Origin: Uloborus plumipes | Lineage: Eukaryota > Arthropoda > Arachnida > Araneae > Uloboridae | Direction of reading: 5' to 3' | DNA: 64,000 nucleotides | NCBI GenBank assembly: GCA_038373865.1 | Contig: JAXGGA010000075.1 | Span: 124,001-188,000, forward strand | Shown here: positions 24,724 to 37,012 of the stretch, one piece after another | Layout of the letters: each line of letters opens with the position of its first letter | How positions within the stretch are numbered: the stretch's first letter is position 1 | Translations under genes and position numbers: made by a program | The notes under the pieces: model-generated | What the model was told of the DNA's origin: nothing | Database searches by the model: none | What the model saw: only the letters and a program-made list of their open reading frames with translations

Positions 24724-27039
24724 GAAAGGTAAAAAATATAAAGAATTAGAATTTATTAAGGAATAAAAATATGAAAATAAGCACTTTAGCATTAGATGCT
24801 ATATGAAACAGCAGCGCAAATACAATAAACACTCTACAGTAATCTATTTTGACTATATGTATGACAATGGGTAATAGACGGATAGGTGTACTCGATTGTT
24901 CGACTCAACATTACATCTAGGATCAAGCTCAGGTGGTAAGGTCCTAAAGTGTTATTGCAATGTGAGTCTTTTATTTTAACTTTTACATCAACGAGGCCCA
25001 ATTTATTGCAAGTAATGATGTTTTAAATTAAATTTTCTACATAATACAAGAGTAAGAGAATTTTTTCTATTAAAATTGTGAACAAAGTTACTCTTACAAA
25101 TTAAATATAAAGTATACTTCGCATTATTTCTAAGTTTATTCGTAAAATAAAAGTAAAAAAGCCCTTTAAATATTAAAAGAGGTTCACTAAGATATTTCTT
25201 TCTGATGTACTGTAGCAAAAACAGTATTTTGAATAATTTTTGTTCGTTTATTCAATGTGTCGTAATCCGCCACCCCTTTTTCTTAAAAGACTATTTGTAA
25301 AAAAAGTTTTCTTTTTGGATGAATATATTGTTACTGAAAACTTTTCAGTGAGAGATCATTTATCATGTAATCGACTATGGCCATCCCTATTACGCTTTTA
25401 AAACATACAATAGATTTTTTTAAAGATTTGACACTCACTTTAACAGGAAAAGTACAAACAATTTGTGCTCTCAAAATAAAGCCGAGTTCCAGGGAATTTT
25501 TGAATTACTTTTGTAATACTACACAAGTGACTTGAACATTAATGTTAAGCATAAGGTACACTAAACGAATTGTACTTCTGGCTTATTCGAGTCGTTTTTC
25601 CGCTGAAAATGTTTTGTCCACTAGTTTACAGGTTCAAAAGATGGTGTGTTGGATATTATGGAATACATCTGCAATGGGATGAACTTATGCAACCAACTTA
25701 AGAACCGGAAAACAAAGAAGCTTAATGTATCTTATGTTACGGAAAATTCTCCGAATATCAATGAGGAGAAATTCACAGATGCAATGCCTCAGCTGTTATC
25801 TGTGGGCTCACCTTGACTGAACCGAAGCAGAGAAAGAAGATTATATCTGTGACTTCTGCAAATTAAAAGCATAAATGACTTACTTGCACATACTTAATAC
25901 CGCAGATTTTTTTCATCTTTCTTAAATAGCTGTGCTTTATGAGGTTTAACTATTACTTTAATGGTTAAATTTAAACCACCCATTCCACATAACTCAACTA
26001 TTTCCTACTAATAAGTGATAGTTCATTATGTACTCAAGACGATTTTGGCGACTTTGCTGAAGAAACAGTTAAGTTGCTTTCGGAAATGTAAATGAATTCC
26101 ACTACACTTCTCTCCCACCCTCTCTGTGTGCGTACTTTTGTTCCATATATTTTCGAAAAAGGCTCTATTTGTGAATTTTGAAAAACATACATTGAAATTC
26201 ATTACATTTGGTTTTAACACAAGAAAAAAAATGCATTTTTCTATTAAAAAGAAATAATAATTGTAAGTAAATTAAAAGAAACATGCATTCACATACTCAT
26301 TCTTTTCTATCTATGAATGTTATAAGATTCCTTTCATTTTTTTATTTACTTATTTTATTTCATTTTTTATTTACTTTGTTGATTTTATAATTTTATTTAG
26401 TATTTGTTTTTGAACATTGAACTTTTGTAAAGAGTCCTATCTCAGATTTCAGAATTCCATTTTCTTCATGGACCTTTTTAAAGTTCGGAATTTTGTGCAA
26501 AGTCAGTACATGAACCATTTTTTTTCAACTAAAAAAACTTAAAAAAAAACGAAAGCTACTTACTGAATGAAATCCTAAATTAGTGGAAAAGTAGAACACG
26601 TGTTAGTCATTCACGTATTAAAATTGCATTACAGGAAGCTACTACTGCCAATAAATATATAAAATAAAAATAAGCAGTTCATCCATTGATTGGGGAAACT
26701 ATTTTCCACTTTTGTCTTTCACCCCTGAGTTTTTAGTTTCAATACTTTGATTCAGGCGACAGCTTTGCAATGAATTTTAGGGGCCCTTTTATCTTTTTCA
26801 AAGCAATGTAAAATATTTATCATATGCATTTTTGAATCTTCTTCGGGTTCCTATCGGTGTGGGCCCCTCTCGCAATTACGACATGATAAGTCCTCTACTG
26901 CTTGCTTACATTGTCAATCTACTTACCCAGAACAGAGTTCTAATTCCTTTCGCACCCCAAACCCAACATACTTTTTCCGAATCCGTAACATACTATACAA
27001 CCCATACCTCTTAGCTTATCGCATTCATGTGCTAAACAC
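24724..27039. other. Presumed intron, AT-rich
   Basis: The region lies immediately upstream of the zinc-finger exon on the minus strand. No coding exon, RNA gene or transposon end was recognised. Confidence 0.4.
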
Positions 27040-27420
27040 ATATACGTGAGCAGTGAGCCTCGGCGAGCATGCAAATCAGTGAAAAAAGCCGGCACCCGAC
27101 GGAGGAAAAGGACGAGTCACGGAAACTCCCGATTCCGTTTTCGCGGCACTTCATTCGCCCAAAAATGTGCGCGCTCGAAAATTCCCACCCAATTACACTA
27201 CCCTTAATTTTGTAATTGTCGAAGAGCAATCCTTTTCTTCCAATTACAGCAATAATTCTGGCCCGTTTCGGAGCGGGGAATTCGCCGTTAAATAGTCCCA
27301 TCAAGCGTGGCAAACCCTGGGCCGTTGCGTGTCGCCGAGTTACAGCGTTTTTTTTTTTTTTCCTGGCCGCTTTCCAGCGACGAGACCGCGTAATTAAATC
27401 AGTATTTAATAACCCTCGGC
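27040..27420. promoter_or_regulatory. GC-rich intronic island with octamer and homeodomain-like sites
   Basis: This sharply bounded GC-richer block has an exact POU octamer ATGCAAAT (27069-27076), several ATTA/TAAT sites (CCAATTACACTA, CCAATTACAGC, GCGTAATTAAATC) and CpG-containing stretches such as CGTTTTCGCGGCAC. It lies about 2.4 kb upstream of the coding exon, so it could be an enhancer or alternative promoter of the zinc-finger gene. Frames on both strands are open but show no domain. Confidence 0.35.
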
Positions 27421-28562
27421 ACCACGTATGTTTGCTTTTAAGCCTGGTAGGTGTAGTGGAGGAACGAGCTGGTCACGAGCGACATTCTTCTTTTACCACG
27501 GATCCAAAAACCGTTTAGTGGATGTGGAAGAAGTGCTCTCTCCCGTCTGACAGGTAGAAGAAACTCCCGTGCCGTGCTGAGTCGGAGCACATGTAAAGCA
27601 GAAAGTGAGAGTAATGTAAAATGACACGTCCGATAAAAAGAAAGGAGGGGTGGGGTACTTTCGGGAAAGATCTATCATATTTAAATGCATATTTTGTCAA
27701 TTAGAGATACATTTAACCTGGTTTTCCGGCACGCTAGATTTTTTAAAATGTTTTCGAAATATTTCACGGTGCCTCTGTGTTGTCATTCATGGTACCCACA
27801 ATATCTATTTTAAACTATCCCTCACATTTACAAAATAACAATAATAAGCAATGCATGTCAAGAAAAAAATTCCCAAATTGATTACAGACACGTTTCTCAG
27901 GATCTCAGGAAACTCTTTTTTTCAATGCAAAGAAGTCTGAAATTTAGGGAAAAGAAGTCTTAAGAAGACCTCTAAATCAGTTTGCTAATTTGTGCTTAAC
28001 ATACGTTGTTTAATCGTGTGACACAAAGGTATTTATTGATCTCATTTCTCTCAAACTCTTTTAAAACGGGACATAAGTAAATAATAAATATGAAATCCAA
28101 TTAAAAGTAACTATCAGCCTGGTGCAAAGTTATTTGGCAACAGAAGGTAACTTTCACAAATGGAATGCAAAATAATTTATTATTTTAATAAAAGCAGTGC
28201 AACTTTAAACAAGAAAAATGAACTTTCAAAACATTTAAAAACGCCGCGTTTTTACTTCATAACCATACACAAGTTCTATCATTTATAATACTGCACAGAA
28301 TACTATAACGTAGAAAAAGTAATTGCAACACCTTCAGAAGTCCTACACTTATAAAAATTCAAATTTCTGACAATGGCGATAGCTACGCTAAATACTACTC
28401 CTTTTCACGAGAGGCTTCTTCTCAACTAGTTTACTCATTGGATTATAATATAACAGCGTCATAAATAAATTAAGCTAAACTTAAAATCCATTGATATAAA
28501 TGCAAGAAAGAAATGTAAATATTAATTTATTGGAAATAAATAAACTTTAATCTACAATTGAA
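27421..28562. other. Non-coding stretch
   Basis: Mixed composition extends to about 27660, then the sequence is AT-rich. No gene, tRNA or repeat could be supported. Confidence 0.4.
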
Positions 28563-28800
28563 GGGGCAAGTGTATAAAGGTGATATGTGACAATTTTTTT
28601 AATTTCTAGAAAAAGCTTTAAAAATTTTGGTGTTTCTTTTTTTTTTTTAATGGATTTTCCTCAACGGGTAAAGCGGGGTCATATTCTTTTAACACATTGA
28701 GAGATTATATTAACTGGAAAATGAAAAACACGTTTTTTTAAAGCTTTTTGTAGAAATTAAAAAAAAAAAATGTCACATATCACCTTTATTCACTTGTCCC
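28563..28800. mobile_element. MITE with about 75-bp inverted arms
   Basis: The left end GGGGCAAGTGTATAAAGG and the right end, read inverted, GGGACAAGTGAATAAAGG continue as near-identical arms (GTGATATGTGACA...TTAATTTCTA...AAAGCTTTA). The element is about 238 bp and non-coding. The flanks TGAA on the left and TTAA on the right could be a TTAA target duplication with one change, which would point to a TTAA-specific superfamily; this is tentative. Confidence 0.7.
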
Positions 28801-30222
28801 TTAAATTCAAAATATCAGTTCATGGTGTGAGCATTGTTTCGTATTCGTTAAAAAGATGTTAAAAATGTACTATTAAAAATAAATAAAAAATTAATTAAAT
28901 TAGAGCATTTAATCATCCCAAAATCGTTCAATTTGCACGCATTTGTCTGAAATGCTTTCAAACAATTCGTACTATTGCGGATTGATGTTCGAAGATAACA
29001 TTCAAAACAACCTTAGGCAAACACAGAAATTTAAAAAACTATATTGACTCAAACCAATAATGTGCATGCACTCCAAAGCTGTAATAACGCAACGACTAAG
29101 AGCGTGAGCAAATTTGGATTACATTCTCAAAAAATATGTACAATGACTGCGAGTATGGACTGAGGGAGAAAAGATTCTAACCTTTATTAAACCAATAAAG
29201 CATTTTAAAAAACTGTATTAACTCAAAGTACTCCAAACTAAATAAATGCACTCTGAAACTAAGTAGTTTGTTGAATAAGCGTGTAATTTAAAGTGTTTTG
29301 ACTCATTCAAAGTTTATTGAACTGCATTAGTTAACGTGGCGAGATCAATTCAAAGACTTTGGGAATTTATATTAACACAAACGATTTTAAGTAATACTAC
29401 TATACATACAGCTTACAGCAATTCAAAAATTTGATTTTTTAACGATAATTTCTCGAAAACCAGTAACAAAGTGAATTTATTCTCCGATGATTTAAAAGAA
29501 AATGAAATCATGACCTCCTTTCGTAGTTTATCGAATATTAAGGAAATAACCGAAAAAAAAAAGTATCTTGAAGAAATATTTTTCATGCCAAATTACCGTG
29601 CCAAAATAAGCCTTTTCTTTTCTGGTTTTAATGCAACAGTATAACTGTGGTTTAAAATCCTACAATGAGTTTAGATTTCTATTCTTAGAACTTTGGATCA
29701 AAATTTGCCGGTCAAAAAAGTCATTCAAAAGTGATAAAACCGATGTCAGAATCGAACCCATCACCTTCGCGTTTCTTGCGCGACGCTATATCCAACCGCA
29801 CCAATGTGTCTTACTTTTCGGCCCCTATACATTTAAGTACTGGGTATGGCCGAGGGTCTGTTTTTCGTTGTTAGCCGGCACAAAAAGCTTTAAAATGACT
29901 GGAAAATCATGGAATTTGATAAAATAACGAGGAAGACTTCGCGTGGTGACAAAAACAGGCTAGAGAAATGACATATAAAATAAGTGCAAATAATGTCGTG
30001 TAAAAGGAGACGATTGAGCTGTGGCAAATTTACCACGTTCCTAATGTCGCAATTGAGAGAAGCCCACATGACTATAAGGGGCTCAAAAAGGTTTTAAAAA
30101 TTCACATGTTGAGTATTTTTACATAGTTATGCAGTAAGCAAAGGAGAGAGGGGAAACCGATAAACCAAGCAACTCTAGATGCGGAGGTCTCTGAGAGAAC
30201 AAAATAGGCAAAGAAGTCCCCA
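28801..30222. other. Non-coding stretch with a tRNA-like remnant
   Basis: Mostly AT-rich. The only structured item found is the tRNA-like sequence at 29738-29810, listed separately. Confidence 0.35.
29738..29810 (-). repeat. tRNA-like remnant, possibly SINE-derived
   Basis: On the minus strand a B-box-like GGGTTCGATTC lies downstream of a perfect 5-bp stem with a 7-base loop (TCGCG CAAGAAA CGCGA) and a D-arm-like GTGCGGTTGGATATAGCGT. The T stem pairs badly, the acceptor stem is only partly paired, and the loop lacks the usual U33. It therefore looks like a degraded tRNA or the head of a tRNA-derived SINE, not a working gene. Confidence 0.35.
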
Positions 30223-30451
30223 CACTGTGAAAAATGAATGTAGTTTTTACAGTATAATACAGCTAATTTTATGGTAATAAACTAAAAATTGCTAATTTTA
30301 CGGTAATAAACCGCAAGATTGCTAATTTTACGGAAATAAACTGTCAAATTGCTAGCTTTACAGTTCATTACTGTGCATTTTACAGTTTTAAATTGGAACC
30401 TCAGCTGCTAGTACTATACTGTATAAAAACAACAGTTCATATTTTGCAGTG
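30223..30451. mobile_element. CACTG-ended MITE with internal minisatellite, copy 1
   Basis: The ends are CACTGTGAAAAATGAATG and, inverted, CACTGCAAAATATGAACTG. The interior has about four units of roughly 38 bp around GCTAATTTTACGGTAATAAAC. Related copies in opposite orientation lie at 45740-45890 and 47242-47597. It has no coding capacity. CACTG ends occur in CMC/EnSpm-type elements, but the target duplication is unclear. Confidence 0.7.
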
Positions 30452-31493
30452 CAGAAATGTATTGCGACAGAAACCCCAAATCTGAAAATCAGCCACTACA
30501 AATAAAAACGATTAAAATGACATTACATTTACTCCGAAATTTCGTTGAACTGCGGTAGTTCATATCAAGGGCAAAAATACTTAAACCGTTATAAACAAAT
30601 TCAGATGCTTTGAAAAGCTAGATTGACTCAAAGTGTATCAAAACCATATATATACATACAGTAGCAATTCACGTAAAGTTGCGATAACGAAAAAAGATTA
30701 GATTGTATCAAACTTACTAAGAATCGGTTTAACTTATTTCATCCTGCAATGAAACATTTATAACTGAAGCAAATGTATTCAGCATATTTTACTACAAACT
30801 GCTGCTCTGTTCAGAAAAAAGTGCTAATTTTAGAAACAATATCTACAGTGGAAAAAAAATCGTCACTATTACACGTACAAAAAAGCTTATTACTTTCAAA
30901 ACTGATTTCATGTAACTGCAAATGAAGAACTTAGCTCGTTCGAGCAGTTTAAAAACAACTTAGGATGTAAACATCTCGAAACATTCTTGTAAAACGACAT
31001 TTGCTGAAAAGTGACGTAACCGATCACAAATGTTCAAACAGAGTTTTGAATAACTAAAAAATGTTAAACCAATGCTGCCGGCCAGCTGCTTTTTTTCTGC
31101 ATGCAATGAAGTTTTCTGAGTGTGAACAGCTTGTCTCTGCGTTTACTTTTGAAGGAAAAATTCGTGATATCGTTTTCTTACTGGCTTTCATTCGTATTTT
31201 TGAATGCTTTGCTGAAATCTTGTGATAATTCAGCTGCAAGTTAGTTTTTCTTTATATTTTTGTTATAACAGGTTTTCGTTCCAGGTTCGATATTGAATTT
31301 CATGCGGTAGATGTTGCAAAACTATTGATGAAGAAATCTTATTCAGAAAGAAAAGTTTAAAAGTGTAATAAAGGAAAAGTACTTATTTGTATAAAGGCGA
31401 ATTATATTTCAAATGCATAGTTTTAATACTTTTTGCATAAAAAAGTATACTCAGTGTTTTAAAAAAAGGAATCAGTTGAAAAATAAAGTGCTG

Positions 31494-33911
31494 GGTCATT
31501 CCATGTCAAATGTACGAGGCGTCCCTCCTCGACCCCTTCCGATTTTGATTTTTTTTTTTTTTTTTTTTGGATGTACATATAAGATTTGCATGAAACCATA
31601 CCAAATTATAGCTCCATAAGCATAATAGTTCAACCAATATAAATTATTTTGTAAAGGGCTCTTTTTCGTGTCTTGAAAAAAATGACCAAATCGTCAAGTT
31701 TCTGCTTTTATTGCTCGCTACCTAAGACGATTATATGACTCAAATTTGGTGAATCTGATCATTGTTTAGGGTAGAATAGCCTACTTGTGTAACAAAAGCT
31801 CAATGCACTGCAGATTTTTTGCAATTTGCTGCCAAAGTTGGTAAAAAATCGTATTTTGGCAAATTTTGACCGTAGGTTATCAGCTTTCATCTGCCGAGAG
31901 AATGATTTCCTGAAGCTAATTCTTTCCTCGTTTGTAGCCTGATAGTTCGTCCGAAAGGTGCGCAAGTGGCATCTTGATAGGTCAAATAATTGCTGCAATA
32001 TGCCTCTTGAAATTCCAGTCAAAAAGTTTTTTTTTCCTCAATTTTGTCTCAAATTCAAAGGACAATATCTCAAAAGGGTCCTTTTGAATTTCAATTTTAT
32101 TTACATCATTGGAAAGAGCATACTTTTCTTAACTAAACAACGTTATTTTTATTTTTGAGACAAACCAGTTTCAAGGAGATATTGCAGATCAAAAATGAGT
32201 ACGTCATTCCACGTGAAATCAAAGAGAAACAGACATTAGACCTTGAAAGTTCAAGTCAATTTGTTTTATTAAAATTTACAGGAGCTATTGTACTTATGTT
32301 CTGATGAAAAAAACCTTTTTTAGATATTTTTGAACTTTAGTTTTTGTGTGCGCATCCGTAAAAACTCAAGAAATGGCAAAAAATAAAGTTTCGTTTTTAA
32401 CAAAAAGAATTATCTTTTTATCGCTGCTATAAGAGCTTGAGTCTTTTCCTATGTGTTATTTTAAAGCTCTTGAAACAGAATTTCGGATGATATGTCACTT
32501 GGCAAGGTTGTAGGTCATTAATATTTCAAGGTCATAAAAAGCATTTTCCCATTTTTCATCATTTTTCTTTATGGGCAAATTGCAATCATAGGCTGAATAT
32601 CTAGACACATCCTCGGCAGTATAAAGAATGGATTTTCAATTACTACTTATCATATTTTCAATTACTATTGTTATCATTTACATGGCGGAAATAATTGCAA
32701 TATTCAACTCTATCGAAAACTTTCGTTATTGCTTTTTAGAATAATGGCTTTGCAGTCCCATTATACATATTTTTTATCACATACACACCATATTAATTGT
32801 TTTATTTATTTATTTATCTCATTTATTAATTATTTTTATTTTAATTTTTTGAAAAAGGAAACAATGCTTTTTATGACCTTAAAATATTAATGACACCTTG
32901 CAAAGTGACATATCATCCGAAATTCTGTTCCAAGAGTTTTAAGATAACTCCTAGAAAAGACTCAAGCTCTTATAGCAGCGATAAAAAATAATTCTTTTTG
33001 TTAAAAACGAAACTTTATTTTTTGCCATTTCTTGAGTTTTTACGGATGCGCACACAAAAACTAAAGTTCAAAAATATCTAAAAAAGGTTTTTTTCATCAG
33101 AACATAAGTACAATAGCTCCTTTAAATTTTATTAGAGCAAATTGACATGAACTTTTAAGGTCTATGTCTTTTTTTCTTTGATTTCACGTGGAATAACGTA
33201 CACATTTTTGATCTGCAATATCCCCTTGAAACTGGTTTGTCTCAAAAATAAAACCAACGTTTTTTAGTTAAGAAAAGTGTGTTCTTTCCAATAATGTAAA
33301 GAAAATTGAAATTCAAGATGACCCTTTTGAGATATTGCCCTTTGAAATTGAGACAAAATTGAGAAAAAACATTTTTGACTGGAATTTCAACTCGAATAAT
33401 TCAGCAAGTTTTTGAGCTATCAAGATGCCACTTGCACACCTTTTGGACATACTAACAATCTACAAACGAGGAAAGAATTAGCTTCAGAAAGTCATTCTCT
33501 CAGCAGATACAAGCTGATAACGTATGGTCAAAATTTGCCAAAATACGATTTTTTACCAACTTTGGCAGCAAATTGCAAAAAATCTACAGTGCATTGAGCT
33601 TTTGTTACACAAGTAGGCTATTCTACCCTAAACAGTGATCAGAATCACCAAATTTGAGCCTGATAATCGTCTTAGGTCGCGAGCAATAAAAGCACAAACT
33701 TGACGATTTGGTCATTTTTTTCAAGACACGAAAAAGAGGCCTTTACAAAATAATTTTTATTGGCTGAACCATAAGGCTTATGGAGCTATAATTTGGTATG
33801 GCTTCATGCAAGTCTTATATGTACATCCAAAAAAAAAATTGTTTTTAATCAAAATCGGAGGGGGTCGAGTGGGGATTTTCTCGAAATTGGGACACTTGAC
33901 ATGGGATGACC
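31494..33911. mobile_element. Giant foldback element, 2.4-kb near-perfect inverted repeat
   Basis: The arms run 31494 to about 32545 and about 32865 to 33911, with a loop of about 320 bp. The ends are GGTCATTCCATGTCAAATG and, inverted, GGTCATCCCATGTCAAGTG. Matching arm landmarks include ATGTACATATAAGA, CCATACCAAATTATAGCTCC, GGGTAGAATAGCCTACTTGTG, GTGCGCATCCGTAAAAACTC and ATTTCGGATGATATGTCACTT, all in mirrored order. A diverged version of the terminal motif (GTCATTCCACGTGAAAT) sits inside each arm near 32207 and 33185. No transposase frame was found, so this is a non-autonomous foldback-type element of uncertain superfamily. Confidence 0.85.
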
Positions 33912-34950
33912 ATGCTTGAAAGTGCCCTGAAGAAAAACAAAGGAATTTAAATCTTACTGCGATGCAGTTGGAACTTCTTACTATAATCCTGCGAAGGAGA
34001 TAATGAGTTGAGCAAAAACGTAAGCAAAACTTTATAATCACTTTTCATTTTTTGTGTTGTTTGAGAATAGTACAAACTGCGTAATTTAATTATATAACTT
34101 GGAAATGGCTGAAGTATGCAAAATCTAAGTCTAAAAGCTTTTTCGAGCTCTCTTAAATTTAAGGAAAAATATTTTATGACAAATTTTAATAAATTAAACT
34201 TAAAACAAAAAATAATTTCACATATAAATTAGAAGTTTACATTCTTAAAATATTAATCGGGTAGTGAATTTACCACGGAATCTCCGCCAATAAGACTTTC
34301 TTTAAATCAAACGAAAAAACTACAAAAACTGCTAACTTTGAAAATGTGTAAAAATCTTATATTATTAGGACTGATAGACATAATATTTATTTTCCTTTAT
34401 GACATCTTCTTTCCTCATGTCAATTATAATGTATTTCTGGAATATAACACCTTTTATCGTATAAATTCAAAACTTCTAAAAAATTCGATAAGAGTTCATC
34501 CGTTCCCACTACCAACCAATTTTGCACTAATTCGTAAGTTATTGTAATTACACACGATAGGATCGAAATCCGAAGCGAGAGCGTAACGCTTCAAAGCAAG
34601 CGTTTTGACTACTGGGTTGGTAAAGGCATGTCTTGTTTACTTTCTTAAGACCTCAAGAGCTCTCCGAGGATGAAAACGCGGAAGCAAAATGTGAAAATTA
34701 TGACAGAGGAAATAAGTAGAGAAATAGTCTTTGATAATCAAAAAAAAAAAAAAAAAAAATCAAGAAACAAGCATGTTAATACTTTTAACAAAAGGAACAA
34801 TAACGCATATCCACAAGTTCTTGAAGTGAAACGGTGATAATTTAATTTATACTCAGCTAAAACCACAAAATCATTTATGAAATGTATTTGTTAAAAAAAG
34901 AATGATAAGAATAAACTGTAAAGAAGAGCTTGTTGATTTTACGGGAATTA
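33912..34950. other. Spacer between the two palindromes, with a second tRNA-like patch
   Basis: Mostly AT-rich and non-coding. Around 34555-34630 the minus strand reads GGATTTCGATCC with an upstream AACGCTTGCTTTGAAGCGTT hairpin, which is loosely tRNA-like and could be a SINE head. This is weak evidence. Confidence 0.25.
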
Positions 34951-36615
34951 CACTGTTCGACAAAAAAAAACCTTGAAAATGCTTCTGGTATTTTGAAGGC
35001 TGATTCTTATGTAAAATGACCCCCTGAATCCGAATATGACCCCCGTTTTCCCCCATCACGTCCCAATTTTTTTTTAAACGCCCCCTTTTTTTTTCATTTT
35101 TCCTTAGTTTCAGGGCTATTATATTTTTTTTGGAGGGGAAAGGAGCCTTATATTCACCAATAAATTTTCTTGAAGGTCAAGAGAGACTCAAAGTTTAAAA
35201 TCATGAGCACCGAGAAAAAATCGGGGAACTTGGGGGGGGCGTGGCCCCCCAAAATATTTGAAAAATCACCAAAAACGATCTTTTTATTCTAGTTTCTTTA
35301 AAAAGACCTTTAAAACATTTTTTTCGGTGCAGAACCAGAGTATAGGATCCGCTCCTATGGCTCCTGGGTCAGAAAAAATTTTCACGCTGTAAAATTTTAA
35401 AAAAAAAATAAAATAATGCTTTAAAAATCGCACTTTGCACTCGAGTTTTAAAGCAGGTCTTCAGCCAAAAAAAAAAAACAAAATTGTGGCTGATTCTTAT
35501 GTCAAATGACCCCCTATTTCCAAATATGACCTCAGTTTCCCCCCTCCACCCCCTCTTTCCAGAGAGTCCCCCCCCCCCCAATTCAGAGTCATTTTACTAA
35601 TTCGGAGGGGAAAAGTACATTACGTAACCCGTTAACATAATTCTAAAAGGCAACAGAGGTTCAAAGTTCAAAATCATGTACATGTGTACCAAAAATATAA
35701 ACTATGGCGGTGTACCCCCCCCCCCCCCAAAAAAAAAAAAAATCTTCTTTTCTTGTTTTTCTAAGAGACGTTTTAAACCTTTTTTTTTTTTTTGTGTGAA
35801 AAATCAGAGTATTGAATTTTCTTTTCTTTTTTTTGGGGGGGGGAGGGGGAGGTATACCGCCCTAGTTTATATTTTTGGTACACATGTACATGATTTTGAA
35901 CTTTGAACCTCTGTTGCCTTTTAGAATTATGTTAACGGGTTACGTAATGTACTTTTCCCCTCCGAATTAGTAAAATGACTCTGAATTGGGGGGGGGGGAC
36001 TCTCTGGAAAGAGGGGGTGGAGGGGGGAAACTGAGGTCATATTTGGAAATAGGGGGTCATTTGACATAAGAATCAGCCACAATTTTGTTTTTTTTTTTTG
36101 GCTGAAGACCTGCTTTAAAACTCGAGTGCAAAGTGCGATTTTTAAAGCATTATTTTATTTTTTTTTAAAAATTTTACAGCGTGAAAATTTTTTCTGACCC
36201 AGGAGCCATAGGAGCGGATCCTATACTCTGGTTCTGCACCGAAAAAAATGTTTTAAAGGTCTTTTTAAAGAAACTAGAATAAAAAGATCGTTTTTGGTGA
36301 TTTTTCAAATATTTTGGGGGGCCACGCCCCCCCAAGTTCCCCGATTTTTTCTCGGTGCTCATGATTTTAAACTTTGAGTCTCTCTTGACATCCAAAAAAA
36401 TTTATTGGTGAATATAAGGCTCCTTTCCCCTCCAAAAAAAAAATAATAGCCCTGAAACTAAGGAAAAATGAAAAAAAAGGGGGGCGTTTTAAAAAAAATT
36501 GGGACGTGATGGGGGGAAACGGGGCTCATATTCGGATTCAGGGGGTCATTTTACATAAAAATCAGCCTTCAAAATACCAGAAGCATTTTCAAGGTTTTTT
36601 TTTTGTCGAACAGTG
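34951..36615. mobile_element. Second giant palindromic element, 1.67 kb, CACTG ends and TTA flanks
   Basis: The ends are CACTGTTCGACAAAAAAA and its inverted copy, flanked on both sides by TTA (34948-34950 and 36616-36618). Arms of about 770 bp mirror each other almost base for base, for example CTTCTGGTATTTTGAAGGC, GACCCCCTGAATCCGAATATG, GAGCCATAGGAGCGGATCC and ACATGTACATGATTTTGAAC. The spacer (about 35745-35835) is short. CACTG termini with a 3-bp duplication fit CMC/EnSpm-type non-autonomous elements; a PIF/Harbinger-like origin is also conceivable from the TTA site. Many C and G homopolymer runs of eight or more lie in the arms. Confidence 0.85.
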
Positions 36616-37012
36616 TTATTACTGCGGCTTAATGTCAGAAAAATATTGCGTAACGCATTACATAACCGATGCTGCAAACCATGTTATGCTTACAAGCACG
36701 ACGTGACGTTCACGAGTTTTTCCTGCACAACTCTAAATTAAGGATCTAAAAAGTAAGGATTTTTTAAAGATTAGTTTTTCTCCTTCGTTCAAAAACATTG
36801 CATATGCGCATGAAGAAACATGATAAAAAATCTGCAGAGAGTTTAAATAAATGCTGTTGCACACTAGTCTCACTAATGTTATAACTATCGGTACGACAAC
36901 ATTAACAGAAGGGGAAGTTGGTAAATCAAGATGTTTCATTCAAAATCATAGTATAAGGATATTTCCATTTATCAAAGGTTGGAAAGTCACTAATTTTATG
37001 AATCTTAAATTG
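36616..37012. other. AT-rich non-coding stretch
   Basis: No feature was supported between the palindrome and the following retroelement-like repeat. Confidence 0.35.

Noticed and set aside
31759..34041. Frames of 60-90 residues within the 2.4-kb palindrome
   Set aside because: They appear mirrored in the two arms and contain no transposase motif; they are by-products of the inverted repeat.
35676..35906. Frame rich in Pro, Lys and Phe at the centre of the 1.67-kb palindrome
   Set aside because: It is made of C, A and T homopolymers.
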